The position numbers were made by a program, and so were the translations under genes. The notes beneath the pieces are model-generated. The model made no database searches. It was given only the letters and a program-made list of their open reading frames with translations, and was not told the DNA's origin. Positions 25,233 through 35,734 of a DNA stretch of 64,000 nucleotides are shown here, piece by piece (within the stretch, counting starts at the first letter, position 1; each line of letters starts with the position of its first letter). Source of the DNA: CAZUAQ01 sp964618455 (GTDB lineage: Bacteria > Planctomycetota > Phycisphaerae > UBA1845 > PWPN01); assembly GCA_964618455.1 (NCBI GenBank), contig CAZUAQ010000029.1:9935-73934 (forward strand). Direction: 5' to 3'.

Positions 25233-25826
25233 ATGAAATACGGTTCTGGAAAGTATATGACGATCGCTGCGTTGCTCCTGATCGTGGAGGCGGCCGCAGC
25301 AGCCGAAGAGGGTGGGGACATCAATCTCTTCGGAGGCGATCTCGGCGTAGCGCTGTGGTCGCTCCTGATCTTCGGGCTGGTGGTGTTCGTCCTTGGCAAG
25401 TTCGCCTGGGGTCCGCTGCTCGGGGCGCTGCAGCAGCGCGAGTCGTTCATCCGGGAGTCGCTGGAATCGGCGAAGAAGGATCGTGAGACGGCCGAGGCAC
25501 ACCTGAAGGAATTCGAGGAGCGGCTGGCCAAGGCACGGGAAGAGGCGTCGGCGATCGTGGACGAAGGGCGTCGCGACGCGGAAGAGACGGCCAAGCGCAT
25601 CCTGAGCGATGCGAAGAGCGCCGCCAAGGCCGAGCAGGATCGGGCGGTACGCGAGATCGAGATCGCGCGGAACACGGCATTGAAGGATCTCTACGATCAG
25701 TCGTCGCAACTGGCGATGACGATGGCGACGTCGGTGCTGAAGCGCGAGATGAAGCCGGAGGATCACGAGCAGTTGATCCGCGACACGCTGGCGCAGGTGC
25801 GGGACGGCTCGCAGAGTGCGAACTGA
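25233..25826 (+). CDS. atpF: ATP synthase F0 subunit b
   Basis: A 197-residue peripheral-stalk subunit. It has one membrane helix (GVALWSLLIFGLVVFVLGKFAWGPLLGAL) and then a long charged coiled coil rich in Ala, Glu, Lys and Arg to the C-terminus. An extra hydrophobic segment, YMTIAALLLIVEAAAAAEEG, precedes it and looks like a cleavable signal peptide, as in atpE. ATG 25233 is preferred; a TTG at 25206 is also open. It is followed by atpH after 39 bases. Confidence 0.9.
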   Translation: MKYGSGKYMTIAALLLIVEAAAAAEEGGDINLFGGDLGVALWSLLIFGLVVFVLGKFAWGPLLGALQQRESFIRESLESAKKDRETAEAHLKEFEERLAKAREEASAIVDEGRRDAEETAKRILSDAKSAAKAEQDRAVREIEIARNTALKDLYDQSSQLAMTMATSVLKREMKPEDHEQLIRDTLAQVRDGSQSAN

Positions 25827-25865
25827 GGCGAAGGGTAACCTCGCCCGGGAATGAGACGCTAGACC

Positions 25866-26474
25866 ATGGCCCACTCCAACGATGATTCGATGGCGATCGC
25901 GGATGTCTACGCCGACGCGTTGCTCGCGGCGGCGCGCGACGTCCAGCAGGACGAGGACGTTGCCGCCGAGATGACCGACCTCGTCCGCTACATGGACGAG
26001 AACGCGGACTTCGATGCGTTCCTGACGTCGGACTCGGTGGATGACGATCCGCGGCGGGCGTCGCTGGAGAAGCTGTTCCGCGGCAAGATGAACGACCTGC
26101 TGCTCAACGCGCTGCTGGTCCTGAACGACCGCTTCCGGCTGGATCTCCTGCGGAAAGTGGCGCGGTGTGTCGAGCTCCGCATGGCAGAGCAGCATCATCA
26201 GAAGGAAGTGACGATTGAGACGGCGATGACGCTGACGGACAAGGTGAAGTCGCAGATTCAGCAGGACGTCAGCCGGCTGATCGACCGGGAGGCGATTCTG
26301 ATCGAGAAGGTCGATCCGGACCTGATCGGCGGGATCGTGATCCGGTACGGGGATCAGCAGATCGACGGAAGCGTGGCGTCGCGATTGAAGCGGTTGCGCA
26401 GGCGTCTGCGGGATCGTATGACGGAAGAAGTGCATCAAGGGCGCGGTTACGAAGCCGCGCCCACGGGTGAGTGA
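25866..26474 (+). CDS. atpH: ATP synthase F1 subunit delta
   Basis: A 202-residue stalk subunit linking the b dimer to the alpha3beta3 head. The N-domain starts AIADVYADALLAAARD, as in OSCP/delta proteins. LLLNALLVLNDRFRLDLLRKVARCVE and the C-terminal KVDPDLIGGIVIRYGDQQIDGSV are conserved features, followed by the usual SRLKRLRRRL. The tail after that is longer than typical by about ten residues. The gene lies in the standard order between atpF and atpA, 72 bases before atpA. Confidence 0.92.
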   Translation: MAHSNDDSMAIADVYADALLAAARDVQQDEDVAAEMTDLVRYMDENADFDAFLTSDSVDDDPRRASLEKLFRGKMNDLLLNALLVLNDRFRLDLLRKVARCVELRMAEQHHQKEVTIETAMTLTDKVKSQIQQDVSRLIDREAILIEKVDPDLIGGIVIRYGDQQIDGSVASRLKRLRRRLRDRMTEEVHQGRGYEAAPTGE

Positions 26475-26546
26475 TCGGAGCGTTCCGATCGTGGCCGATG
26501 AGGCGGTCCGGACAGGGCCGATCTTCTCGCGGAAGGGTGCTACGGC

Positions 26547-28217
<1,671 letters not shown>

Positions 28218-28280
28218 ACCGTTTGTCGGGCATTGCGCGACAAGGCTGCATCCAGAGATTGAAGTAAGGGATTCGGGTTC

Positions 28281-29189
28281 ATGGCCAAGGCACGAGCGAT
28301 CGTCAAGCGGCGTAAGGCCGTCCAGAACATTCGCAAGATCACGCGGACGATGCAGTTGATCGCCACCGCGCGGTACCAGGCGGCCATGAATCGCGCGGTC
28401 CGCTCGCGTCCCTACACCGAGCACATCACGAAGCTCGTCGAGCAGCTTTCACGCGGCAAGGGCACCATCGATCATCCGCTGCTGCAGGAGAACACCGAAT
28501 CGAAGAAGGCGGTGATGATCGTCATCACGAGTAACCGCGGCTTGTGCGGCGGTTACAACGCGTCGCTGCTTCGCGAGGCGGTGGATCAATACCAGCAGCT
28601 TGACGCGGCGGGGATCGAACGTGAGCTTCACGCCATGGGCAAGAAGGGCATCGCGTTCTTCGATTTCCGCAAGTACACGATGGCGGAGCGGGAGACGCGC
28701 TTCGAGGACAAGCCGCAGTTCGCCGAGGTCGAGCCGATCGCGCAGGACCTCATGGATCGTTACGAGCGTGGCGAGATCGACGCAGTCTACGTCACCTACA
28801 TGAAATTCATTTCCGTCGGCGTCCAGCGGCCCGAGACGATGAAGCTGCTGCCGATCGAGCGTCCGGGCGCGACCACGGATGACCCGGCGGCGCAAGCCGA
28901 TCTCGCCGAGCAGTCCAGTGGATCCGGCGAGTTGATGTACGACTTCAGTCCGCCGGCCGAGGAGTTGTTGCAGGAATTGCTGCCCGAGACGGTGAAGATC
29001 CGGCTGTTCCAGTGCTTTATCGATGCGGCGGTGAGCGAGCAGGTTGCGCGGATGGTCGCGATGAAGGCCGCGACGGACGCCGCCGGTGACATGATCAAGC
29101 GCTTGACCAATATGTACAACCGTGCCCGCCAGACGCAGATTACGCTTGAACTGCTCGACATCGTGAGCGGGGCGGAATCGCTGAAATAG
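28281..29189 (+). CDS. atpG: ATP synthase F1 subunit gamma
   Basis: The 302-residue central rotor stalk. The N-terminal coiled coil (VKRRKAVQNIRKITRTMQLIATARYQAA) and the C-terminal one (MKAATDAAGDMIKRLTNMYNRARQTQITLELLDIVSGAESL) form the shaft. VIVITSNRGLCGGYN-like residues VITSNRGLCGGYN mark the globular part. A slightly longer acidic loop occurs at about residues 200-215 (TTDDPAAQADLAEQSSGSG). The stop TAG is followed at once by the GTG of an SGNH hydrolase, which interrupts the usual atpG-atpD order. Confidence 0.94.
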   Translation: MAKARAIVKRRKAVQNIRKITRTMQLIATARYQAAMNRAVRSRPYTEHITKLVEQLSRGKGTIDHPLLQENTESKKAVMIVITSNRGLCGGYNASLLREAVDQYQQLDAAGIERELHAMGKKGIAFFDFRKYTMAERETRFEDKPQFAEVEPIAQDLMDRYERGEIDAVYVTYMKFISVGVQRPETMKLLPIERPGATTDDPAAQADLAEQSSGSGELMYDFSPPAEELLQELLPETVKIRLFQCFIDAAVSEQVARMVAMKAATDAAGDMIKRLTNMYNRARQTQITLELLDIVSGAESLK

Positions 29190-29921
29190 GTGCCGGGCGA
29201 TCCGGGTGGTGTGCGACAGGTGTTCGACGAGGTCTTGAAACTGGTTCCGCCCGGCTCCGCCACGCAGGGCATGGCCTTGCAGGCGGGGGATCGCATCGTT
29301 GCGATCGGCGACAGTATCACCGAGGACGGTGGCTGGCTGCGGGCGATCCAGCAGGTGCTGTCGCAGCACTACGCGGACCTGAACATACCGCCGATCGTGA
29401 ATCGCGGCATCGGCGGGCAGAAGGCCGAAGACCTGATTGCCCGGTTCGAGCGGGATGTGATCGCCGCCGGGCCGAACGTGGTGACGCTTTCGGTCGGCAT
29501 CAACGACGTGTGGCACCGCCTCGGCACGCCGCACGATCCGAACGTGCTCGAAGCGTACGAACGCAACGTCGAGGCGATGGTCACGAAAGCCCGGGATGCC
29601 GGGGCACGTGTGTATCTGCTGACGCCGACGGTGATCGTGGAAGAGCGCGACTCGGAAGGCAATCGGCGGCTCGCGAAATACGTGGATGCCTGCCGGGCGG
29701 TGGCGGATCGAAGCGAAGCGGTGCGGGTGGATCTGTACCGGCTGTTCCTGGAGGCGATCGATCGCCTGGCGTCGGGGGAGGCGGACGTGAGTTTCCGCCG
29801 GTTCACGACCGACGGCGTGCACATGGAGCCGCAGGGCAATGTGCTGATGGCGATCGGCGTGATGCGGGCCTTCGGAATTCCGGACGAGACCCTGCGGGCC
29901 ACGCGCCTCGACGATGTGTAA
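29190..29921 (+). CDS. SGNH/GDSL hydrolase inside the ATP synthase operon
   Basis: A 243-residue serine esterase of the SGNH superfamily. Block I is IVAIGDSITEDG (nucleophile Ser), block II is the Gly of RGIGGQKAEDL, block III is SVGINDVWH (Asn) and block V is TDGVHMEPQGNVLMA (Asp-x-x-His). There is no signal peptide, so it should be cytosolic. The GTG at 29190 follows the atpG stop with no gap; ATG 29271 is an alternative just before the core. It lies between atpG and atpD on the same strand. The reaction is unknown; acyl ester or deacetylase activity would fit the family. Confidence 0.85.
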   Translation: MPGDPGGVRQVFDEVLKLVPPGSATQGMALQAGDRIVAIGDSITEDGGWLRAIQQVLSQHYADLNIPPIVNRGIGGQKAEDLIARFERDVIAAGPNVVTLSVGINDVWHRLGTPHDPNVLEAYERNVEAMVTKARDAGARVYLLTPTVIVEERDSEGNRRLAKYVDACRAVADRSEAVRVDLYRLFLEAIDRLASGEADVSFRRFTTDGVHMEPQGNVLMAIGVMRAFGIPDETLRATRLDDV

Positions 29922-30058
29922 ACGTCGAGCGGTAAAGATGCCGGATCGGCGGGAAGACGGACAAAACAAGTGAGATAACGGTCGCGAACCGGATGTGCGG
30001 GGAAACGCGGCCTGGGTGTTGACGCGGAAGAACGACGTCGACGAAAGAGCGAAAAGAG

Positions 30059-31525
30059 ATGGCTGAATCAAACGGACAGAACATCGGACGGGTAACGCAA
30101 GTGATCGGATCGACGCTGGACGCCGAATTCCCCGAGAATCGGATGCCGAAGATCTACAACGCGTTGCAGGCGAAGATCGAGCGCAAGGTCGGCGACACCA
30201 CTGAAACGCGCACGCTGTGGTGCGAGGTGGCGATGCACCTGGGCGGCGGATCGGTGCGGGCGGTGGCGCTGGGCGGTACCGACGGCCTGATCCGCGGCGC
30301 GGAGATCGTCGACCTCGGCGCGCCGGTGTCGGTGCCGGTCGGTCACGAGACGTTGGGCCGCGTGTTCAACCTTGTGGGCGATCCCATCGACAAGCGCGGC
30401 CCGGTGAACGCGACCGATCGTCGGCCGATTCACCACGAGCCGCCGGCGTTCGCGGACCTCACGCCCAAGTCGGAAATGATGGAGACGGGCATCAAGGTCG
30501 TGGACCTGCTGGCCCCGTTCGTGCGCGGTGGCAAGATCGGTCTGTTCGGCGGTGCCGGTCTCGGCAAGACGGTCATCGTGCAGGAGATGATCGCCCGTAT
30601 CGCCCGTGAGCATTCGGGGTACTCGGTGTTCGCCGGTGTGGGCGAGCGGACACGTGAGGGCAACGACCTCTGGCTCGAAATGCAGGAGGCGGAGTTCAAG
30701 GACAACGAGGGCAACGTCAAGGCGGTCATGGATCACACCGCCATGGTGTTCGGCCAGATGAACGAGCCGCCGGGCGCGCGACTTCGCGCGGCACTGAGCG
30801 CCCTGACGATCGCCGAGTGGTTCCGCGACGAGTCGGGGGCGGACACGATGCTCTTCGTGGACAACGTGTTCCGGTTTTCGCAGGCGGGTTCGGAAGTGTC
30901 GGCGTTGCTCGGGCGCATGCCGTCGGCGGTGGGCTACCAGCCGACGCTCTCGACGGAGATGGGTGAGCTACAGGAGCGCATCACGTCGACGAAGTTCGGG
31001 GCCATCACCTCGGTGCAGGCGGTCTACGTACCGGCGGACGACCTGACCGACCCCGCGCCGGCCACGACGTTTACCCACCTCGACGCGTTCATCGTGCTGG
31101 CCCGCAGCATCAGTGAAAAGGGCATCTATCCGGCGATCGATCCGCTGGCGTCGTCCAGCCGGATTCTCGACCCGCAGTACGTGGGCGATCGCCATTACGC
31201 GGTGGCGCGTGAAGTTCAGCAGATTCTCCAGCGTTATCGCGACCTGCAGGACATCATCGCGATTCTCGGTGTGGACGAGCTGTCCGAGGAGGACAAGTTG
31301 ATCGTCGCCCGGGCGCGAAAGATCGAGCGCTTCTTCTCGCAGCCGTTCTTCGTGGCCGAGCCGTTCACCGGTTTCCCCGGGAACTATACGAAGAAAGAGG
31401 ACACGATCCGCAGCTTCGAGGAGATCGTCGGTGGCAAGTGGGATCACCTGCCAGAGCAGGCGTTCATGTACGTCGGCAGTATCGAAGAGGCGGCGGCGAA
31501 GGCGGAGAAGCTGGCCCAGGGCTGA
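30059..31525 (+). CDS. atpD: ATP synthase F1 subunit beta
   Basis: The catalytic subunit, 488 residues. It has the N-terminal barrel (GRVTQVIGSTLDAEF), the Walker A GGAGLGKTV (Leu for the usual Val), FAGVGERTREGNDLW with the catalytic Glu, the Walker B region MLFVDNVFRFSQAGSEVSALLGRMPSAVGYQPTL-type segment and the lower helix-turn-helix VDELSEEDKLIVARARKIERF. ALSALTIAEWFRDE and FTHLDAFIVLAR are conserved. About 137 bases separate it from the SGNH gene. atpC follows after 65 bases. Confidence 0.95.
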   Translation: MAESNGQNIGRVTQVIGSTLDAEFPENRMPKIYNALQAKIERKVGDTTETRTLWCEVAMHLGGGSVRAVALGGTDGLIRGAEIVDLGAPVSVPVGHETLGRVFNLVGDPIDKRGPVNATDRRPIHHEPPAFADLTPKSEMMETGIKVVDLLAPFVRGGKIGLFGGAGLGKTVIVQEMIARIAREHSGYSVFAGVGERTREGNDLWLEMQEAEFKDNEGNVKAVMDHTAMVFGQMNEPPGARLRAALSALTIAEWFRDESGADTMLFVDNVFRFSQAGSEVSALLGRMPSAVGYQPTLSTEMGELQERITSTKFGAITSVQAVYVPADDLTDPAPATTFTHLDAFIVLARSISEKGIYPAIDPLASSSRILDPQYVGDRHYAVAREVQQILQRYRDLQDIIAILGVDELSEEDKLIVARARKIERFFSQPFFVAEPFTGFPGNYTKKEDTIRSFEEIVGGKWDHLPEQAFMYVGSIEEAAAKAEKLAQG

Positions 31526-31590
31526 GGCGCGATGAATCATTGCGGCGGCGGATCGAATTAGTGGTCCGCACGGCGATGCGGGAGCATGAG

Positions 31591-31992
31591 ATGGCCGGGA
31601 CGGAAATGCAATGCAGCGTGATCACGCCGGAAGGCAAAGCCTTCGAGGGCGCGGCGACGGAAGTCGTGATCCCCGCGCATGACGGTGAGATCGGAATCCT
31701 GCACGATCACGCGCCGCTGGTGTGCAAGCTCGGCGCCGGTTCGTTGCGGGTCAGTGCCGAGGGCACCACGCAGCGCTGGTTTCTCGAGGGGGGGTTCTGC
31801 CAGGTGGTGGAAAACCGCGTGACCATCCTGACGCAGCATGCCCTCACGCCTGACAAGATCGATGTCGAATCCGCCCGGCAGGAACTCGCCGACGCCAAGG
31901 AATTGCCCACCCGCGACGAGATCGACGCCCGCCGTAAGGCGGAAGCCGAAGCCAGCGCCCGCGCCAAACTGCGCATGGCGAAGAAGAAGTAA
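31591..31992 (+). CDS. atpC: ATP synthase F1 subunit epsilon
   Basis: A 133-residue subunit with the beta-sandwich domain (CSVITPEGKAFEGAATEVVIPAHDGEIGILHDHAPLV) and a C-terminal helical hairpin rich in Ala, Arg and Lys that can inhibit ATP hydrolysis. The ATG at 31591 has GGGAG 6 bases upstream; in-frame starts at 31561 and 31576 are less well placed. It closes the atp cluster. I see no clear terminator behind it. Confidence 0.92.
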   Translation: MAGTEMQCSVITPEGKAFEGAATEVVIPAHDGEIGILHDHAPLVCKLGAGSLRVSAEGTTQRWFLEGGFCQVVENRVTILTQHALTPDKIDVESARQELADAKELPTRDEIDARRKAEAEASARAKLRMAKKK

Positions 31993-32088
31993 GCCTCCAC
32001 CCCGCCAACTCTGGATATCGGTCGTTGAGGCCGAGTTCCCCAATCGATGGGTTTCATACCCTCTCCTGCTTGTGAACATCGCCCCTGC

Positions 32089-32118
32089 TTGCATCGCGTA
32101 GCACGGATTCGCTACGAT
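32089..32118 (+). promoter_or_regulatory. sigma70-like promoter upstream of the ECF sigma gene
   Basis: TTGCAT (32089-32094), an 18-base spacer and TACGAT (32113-32118) lie about 50 bases before the ECF sigma factor start at 32169. Confidence 0.4.
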
Positions 32119-32168
32119 GAGATCGGGGATGATGTGGCCACCGTTCGGCACGAGAGCAGGGCAACCCG

Positions 32169-32771
32169 TTGAATACCACGCGCACCTATCTCCTGCAGGC
32201 GATTCAGGAAGGCGATGACAGCCTGGCCTGGAACCGCTTCTACCGCCTGTACGCCACGCTCCTTCGCAACTTTTTGCGGCGCATGGGGCTCACCGAGCAT
32301 GAAGCAGAAGATGTCACGCAGGAAGTGCTGATGGTCGCGCACAAGTCCCTGAAGGACGGCGTATACGATCGCAGCCGGGGCAAGTTTCGCTCGTGGCTGT
32401 ACGGCATCGCCCGGCGGCTGGCACTGGCGACGCTGCGCGCCCGACGCCGGCGTACGCGCGTGCAGTGGGTGGACGACACCGGACGTCAAATGCTCGACAC
32501 GCTCGAAGACCACGGCGAAGACCCCGCGATGAAGCTCTGGGAGGAGGAGTGGCGCTACGCCATGCTCGATGAGGGCCTGCGCTACGCCGAACAGTGCGTG
32601 GGCGAAAAGGTGTTTCGCGCGTTCACGCTCTTTGCCGTCGAGCGCCGGCCGGCCGAGGAGGTCGCGCACATGCTGGAGATCGCGCCGGCCAGCGTCTATG
32701 TCTACAAGAATCGCGTGCTGACGGCGGTGAAGCGATGGGTCAGCCAGTACGAAGATGAGGATGAGTCCTGA
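32169..32771 (+). CDS. ECF-type RNA polymerase sigma factor
   Basis: A 200-residue group IV sigma factor. Region 2 covers WNRFYRLYATLLRNFLRRMGL, the core-binding DVTQEVLMVAHKSL and the -10-reading helix GKFRSWLYGIARRLAL. Region 4 is the C-terminal helix-turn-helix EEVAHMLEIAPASVYVYKNRVLTAVKRW. A start at TTG 32169 is the longest possible and includes all of region 2. No anti-sigma factor is adjacent. Instead the Ser/Thr kinase gene follows, its ATG overlapping the stop by one base (TGATG). Control by phosphorylation is therefore likely. Confidence 0.9.
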   Translation: MNTTRTYLLQAIQEGDDSLAWNRFYRLYATLLRNFLRRMGLTEHEAEDVTQEVLMVAHKSLKDGVYDRSRGKFRSWLYGIARRLALATLRARRRRTRVQWVDDTGRQMLDTLEDHGEDPAMKLWEEEWRYAMLDEGLRYAEQCVGEKVFRAFTLFAVERRPAEEVAHMLEIAPASVYVYKNRVLTAVKRWVSQYEDEDES

Positions 32772-34414
32772 TGCCCGGCATGCCCGATGCTCCCGACCCG
32801 ATGCCCCCGCGCGATCCGGATCCATCGACACCGGAGCCCGTGAAGCCGGCGCAACCCGGAGAGGATCCGCGCGAGGAGGAGACGGTCTTCGATGAGAGCG
32901 AAGCCACCTGGTCGCTGGACGATCTGCGCGTGGTGATGCAACGCCGCCAGAAGGAGACGCTGGCAATCCCTCCCGCCGAGGCATTGCAGGGCCATCGCGT
33001 CGGCAGATATGTGCTGGGCAAGCTGCTCGGCGAGGGCGGCATGGCGCGGGTGTACCGCGCGATGGATACCGAAACGGAACACCCGGTGGCGTTCAAGGTG
33101 CTCAAGCCGCAGTACCAGACCGATCCCGATCTGTCGGCCCGTTTCGAGCGCGAGGCGCGCAGCATGGCGGATCTGGCGCACGACCACGTGGTCAAGGTAC
33201 TCGACGTGGTCAGGGAAGCGCCGCTCAACGCCATCGTGATGGAACTTCTCAGCGGCGGGAGTCTGCGGGATCGTATCGCCGAGATTCGCAACAGCACCCG
33301 TCGGGCGGACATCGCCGAAGGGGTCACGATGATTACGCAGGCGGCCCAGGGCATCCACGTCGCCCACCAGCGGGGTATCGTTCATCGCGATGTGAAGCCG
33401 TCAAACCTCCTGCTGGACGAAGAGGGACGGGTGAAGGTGGCGGACTTCGGCACGGTGCACGTGCTCGAGAACACGACGTGGCTGACCGGTGTCGGCCAGC
33501 AGGTGGGCACACCGGGCTACATGAGCCCCGAGCAGTGCGCGGGGGAACGGGTGACGCCGGCAAGCGACGTGTATTCCCTGGGGGTGACGCTGCACGAGTT
33601 GCTGACCGGGCGGCTGCCCTTCGAGATGGAAGAGGCGAGCCCGTTCGCGTTGATGCTCAAGCATATCTCCGAACCGCCGGCGGACCCGCGCGTGTACCGC
33701 GAGGAACTGCCTGAGTGGCTGGCGGAGATCATCCTTCGCACACTGAACAAGAAGCCGCAGGAGCGCTACGCGCAGGCGGGCGAACTGGCCGACGCGCTGC
33801 GCGAAGGGACGCATCGGCTTTCGCGCGACGCGGCAAGCAAGTCGGCGCCGGCCGAGTGGCAGATGGACCTGGCGTCGGTGCGCACGCGGCTCGAGCAGTT
33901 ACCGCAGCGGGCGATCGTGTACTGGGCGTGCCGCTGCGCCCGGCGCGTGCAGTCGCGCAATCCGGATCCGCGCGTGCAGCGTGCCCTGGAGATGGCGGAG
34001 TCGACCGTGATCGAGCCTGAGACGGGGGACACCCATGCGTCCGTGACACGGGCGTTGTCGAAGATTCGCGCGTTGCGTGCGGCGTCGCTGCGCGCGGCGT
34101 ACGCGGAGATGCGCACGCAGGAGACGGGTGCGGCGGCGGAGGCGGCGAAAGCTGCGGCCGCCGCGGCGGCGTGCGCGGCAGCGCGATGTATCGATGATGC
34201 CGCCGCCGATGCGACCTTTGCGGCACGGAGCGCCCTGGCGGCGCTGGGCGATCAGCCCGAAACGGTCAAACGCTTCTGGCGCGAAGCCCGGGCCGATTTC
34301 AAATTCCTGCGTGAACTCTGCGAAGGGCAGGAAGGCACCGTGGGCAAACCGATTCCCAGGAACAGCCTGGACCAACTGGATAAGCACACGGATCCGTTGA
34401 GCGGTTTTTTCTGA
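32771..34414 (+). CDS. Ser/Thr protein kinase, cytosolic, coupled to the ECF sigma factor
   Basis: A 547-residue Hanks-type kinase. A Pro/Glu-rich N-terminus (1-75) precedes the kinase domain (about 78-345) with LGEGGMARVY (P-loop), AFKVLK (Lys), FEREARSMADL (Glu), VHRDVKPSNLLL (catalytic loop), VADFGTVHV (DFG) and TPGYMSPEQ. All catalytic residues are present. The last 200 residues are helical and very Ala-rich (AAEAAKAAAAAAACAAARC), with no membrane helix or PASTA repeat, so the protein is cytosolic. Its start overlaps the sigma factor stop by one base, which argues for a dedicated kinase-sigma pair. Confidence 0.92.
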   Translation: MPGMPDAPDPMPPRDPDPSTPEPVKPAQPGEDPREEETVFDESEATWSLDDLRVVMQRRQKETLAIPPAEALQGHRVGRYVLGKLLGEGGMARVYRAMDTETEHPVAFKVLKPQYQTDPDLSARFEREARSMADLAHDHVVKVLDVVREAPLNAIVMELLSGGSLRDRIAEIRNSTRRADIAEGVTMITQAAQGIHVAHQRGIVHRDVKPSNLLLDEEGRVKVADFGTVHVLENTTWLTGVGQQVGTPGYMSPEQCAGERVTPASDVYSLGVTLHELLTGRLPFEMEEASPFALMLKHISEPPADPRVYREELPEWLAEIILRTLNKKPQERYAQAGELADALREGTHRLSRDAASKSAPAEWQMDLASVRTRLEQLPQRAIVYWACRCARRVQSRNPDPRVQRALEMAESTVIEPETGDTHASVTRALSKIRALRAASLRAAYAEMRTQETGAAAEAAKAAAAAAACAAARCIDDAAADATFAARSALAALGDQPETVKRFWREARADFKFLRELCEGQEGTVGKPIPRNSLDQLDKHTDPLSGFF

Positions 34415-34445
34415 TCGCCGTGCAATGGAGTCGCTCGAGCACGGG

Positions 34446-34451
34446 TATAAT
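34446..34451 (+). promoter_or_regulatory. -10 box (TATAAT) before the zinc-ribbon gene
   Basis: A perfect TATAAT occurs 59 bases before the small zinc-ribbon gene. No good -35 is visible at 16-18 bases upstream, so this is a weak call. Confidence 0.35.
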
Positions 34452-34510
34452 CGGATGAAAGGGGACGCTTCGTCCGTTCTACGTTTCGAGTTGACCAAAG
34501 GGAGGTTGCC

Positions 34511-34735
34511 ATGACCGAACGTCAATGCCCGAGCTGCGGATCCACATCACTCGAACCCGGCCACGTGCAGAGCACGGGAGCCATCTACTTCCGTCCGGAC
34601 AATACCAGGTTCCTCACGCTCAAGACCGCCGACGTGCGGCTGCATGCCAATCTCTGCACGGAGTGCGGCGTGGTGACCTTGGTGGGTAACGTGGAGAAAG
34701 CGCGACGACTCACGGAGAAAACGGCGGCGTACTGA
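34511..34735 (+). CDS. small zinc-ribbon protein
   Basis: A 74-residue protein with two Cys pairs, CPSCGS near the N-terminus and CTECG near residue 50, the spacing of a zinc ribbon. Between them lie short strands with Arg and Lys. AAGGGAGGTTGCC provides a strong ribosome-binding site before the ATG. The family is found widely as an uncharacterised nucleic-acid-binding-like domain, and no function is established. It is transcribed away from the kinase gene with about 95 bases between them. Confidence 0.75.
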   Translation: MTERQCPSCGSTSLEPGHVQSTGAIYFRPDNTRFLTLKTADVRLHANLCTECGVVTLVGNVEKARRLTEKTAAY

Positions 34736-34856
34736 AGCAATCCCGATGGGGCCACCGATGCGCCGTATCGGTGTGCCCAATACAACCTCTTGCCGAAATG
34801 TACCGACTTGCCTGCTTGGGGGTGAGGCGCAACACGCTCAGCGCAGGTCATCGAGA

Positions 34857-34926
34857 TCGATCCCCGCCTTTTCGAGTTCGACGTCGGGCGGCTGTGCCGT
34901 CTCCATCAGCCGGCGGACGAGGGCGT
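34857..34926. repeat. 70-bp direct repeat, copy 1 (duplicated 3' end of the TPR gene)
   Basis: This stretch is identical base for base to 35745-35814, which encodes the C-terminus of the TPR gene on the minus strand. Here it is detached and lies at the 3' end of the HEAT lipoprotein gene, whose stop codon is inside it. The similarity ends sharply on both sides. Confidence 0.95.
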
Positions 34927-35685
34927 GGTATCCGATGCCGACCGATGCTCCATCTCTCGCAGGGCCGGCATGATCTGCTGATCAATGACCCACTTCGGCG
35001 TCTCCGGATGATCGTGAAGCTGTTTCAGCAATGGCAGAAGAAGGTCATCAAGATGATGCAGATGCCTAAGATGCGCGATGGCGCCCCATCGGCATTCCCA
35101 GAAGATATCAATATCCGATACTTCGTTCTCCGGCGTGAGCGGTTCCAGGGATTGGAGCAGCCATTCTTTCGCGTCGTTCTGTTCTTCGAAGTTGTCAACG
35201 CGAACAAGTGCTCCAGCAAGGTGAGTCTTTGCTTGGGGTTCCTCTTCGGAATGAAAGGCGTCCTTGAGCTGTTGGACTTGATTCTCATTCAGTCTGTCGA
35301 TATCTGCCACCGCCGTAGCACTATACACACGAACAATGGGCACCGTTTCAGTATCGATCCTATCCAGAAGTTCTTGGGTCAATGCGCTGGCGTCGCTGCC
35401 CAGCTCGCCAATCACATACGCAGTACTCATGCGTAAACTGCTCTCAGGAGCATTCATTCCCGCGCGGAGTGCCTTGAGCGATTCCGGAAGATTTTCCCGA
35501 ATGAAGGTAATGTCTTCTTTGGGGGGAAGGTACATGCCCAGGTCTGACCACGAATCAACAATGTCGGCCGGCGTACGAGATTCATCTTCTCTGGAACACC
35601 CGACGAGCAAGAAACCGCACATCAGCCATGCCACGCCGGACAGAAAGAAAAGGCGAGAGTTCAGTGATGTGTAACAATAGTCCAC
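34906..35685 (-). CDS. HEAT-repeat lipoprotein
   Basis: A predicted lipoprotein of 259 residues from the GTG at 35685, which has GAGG upstream and gives a clean leader ending in WLMCGFLLVGC. A longer start (TTG 35727) is possible. The mature part has HEAT-like helical pairs: SLKALRAGMNAPESSLRMSTAYVIGELGSDA, VRVYSATAVADIDRLNENQVQQLKDAF and KTHLAGALVRVDN are typical units. Base composition is lower in GC than the neighbours. Its last residues, TPSSAG, are encoded out of frame within the duplicated 70-bp fragment of the adjacent TPR gene, so the original C-terminus is probably missing. Confidence 0.72.
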   Translation of the reverse strand: MDYCYTSLNSRLFFLSGVAWLMCGFLLVGCSREDESRTPADIVDSWSDLGMYLPPKEDITFIRENLPESLKALRAGMNAPESSLRMSTAYVIGELGSDASALTQELLDRIDTETVPIVRVYSATAVADIDRLNENQVQQLKDAFHSEEEPQAKTHLAGALVRVDNFEEQNDAKEWLLQSLEPLTPENEVSDIDIFWECRWGAIAHLRHLHHLDDLLLPLLKQLHDHPETPKWVIDQQIMPALREMEHRSASDTTPSSAG

Positions 35686-35734
35686 TATGGAATACCTCGA
35701 CTTGCATTCGATATGAGGAAAAGACAAAGCCGCG

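Noticed and set aside
34400..34420. Terminator at the end of the kinase gene (CCG...CGG then TTTTTT)
   Set aside because: The stem has only three pairs and lies inside the coding sequence.
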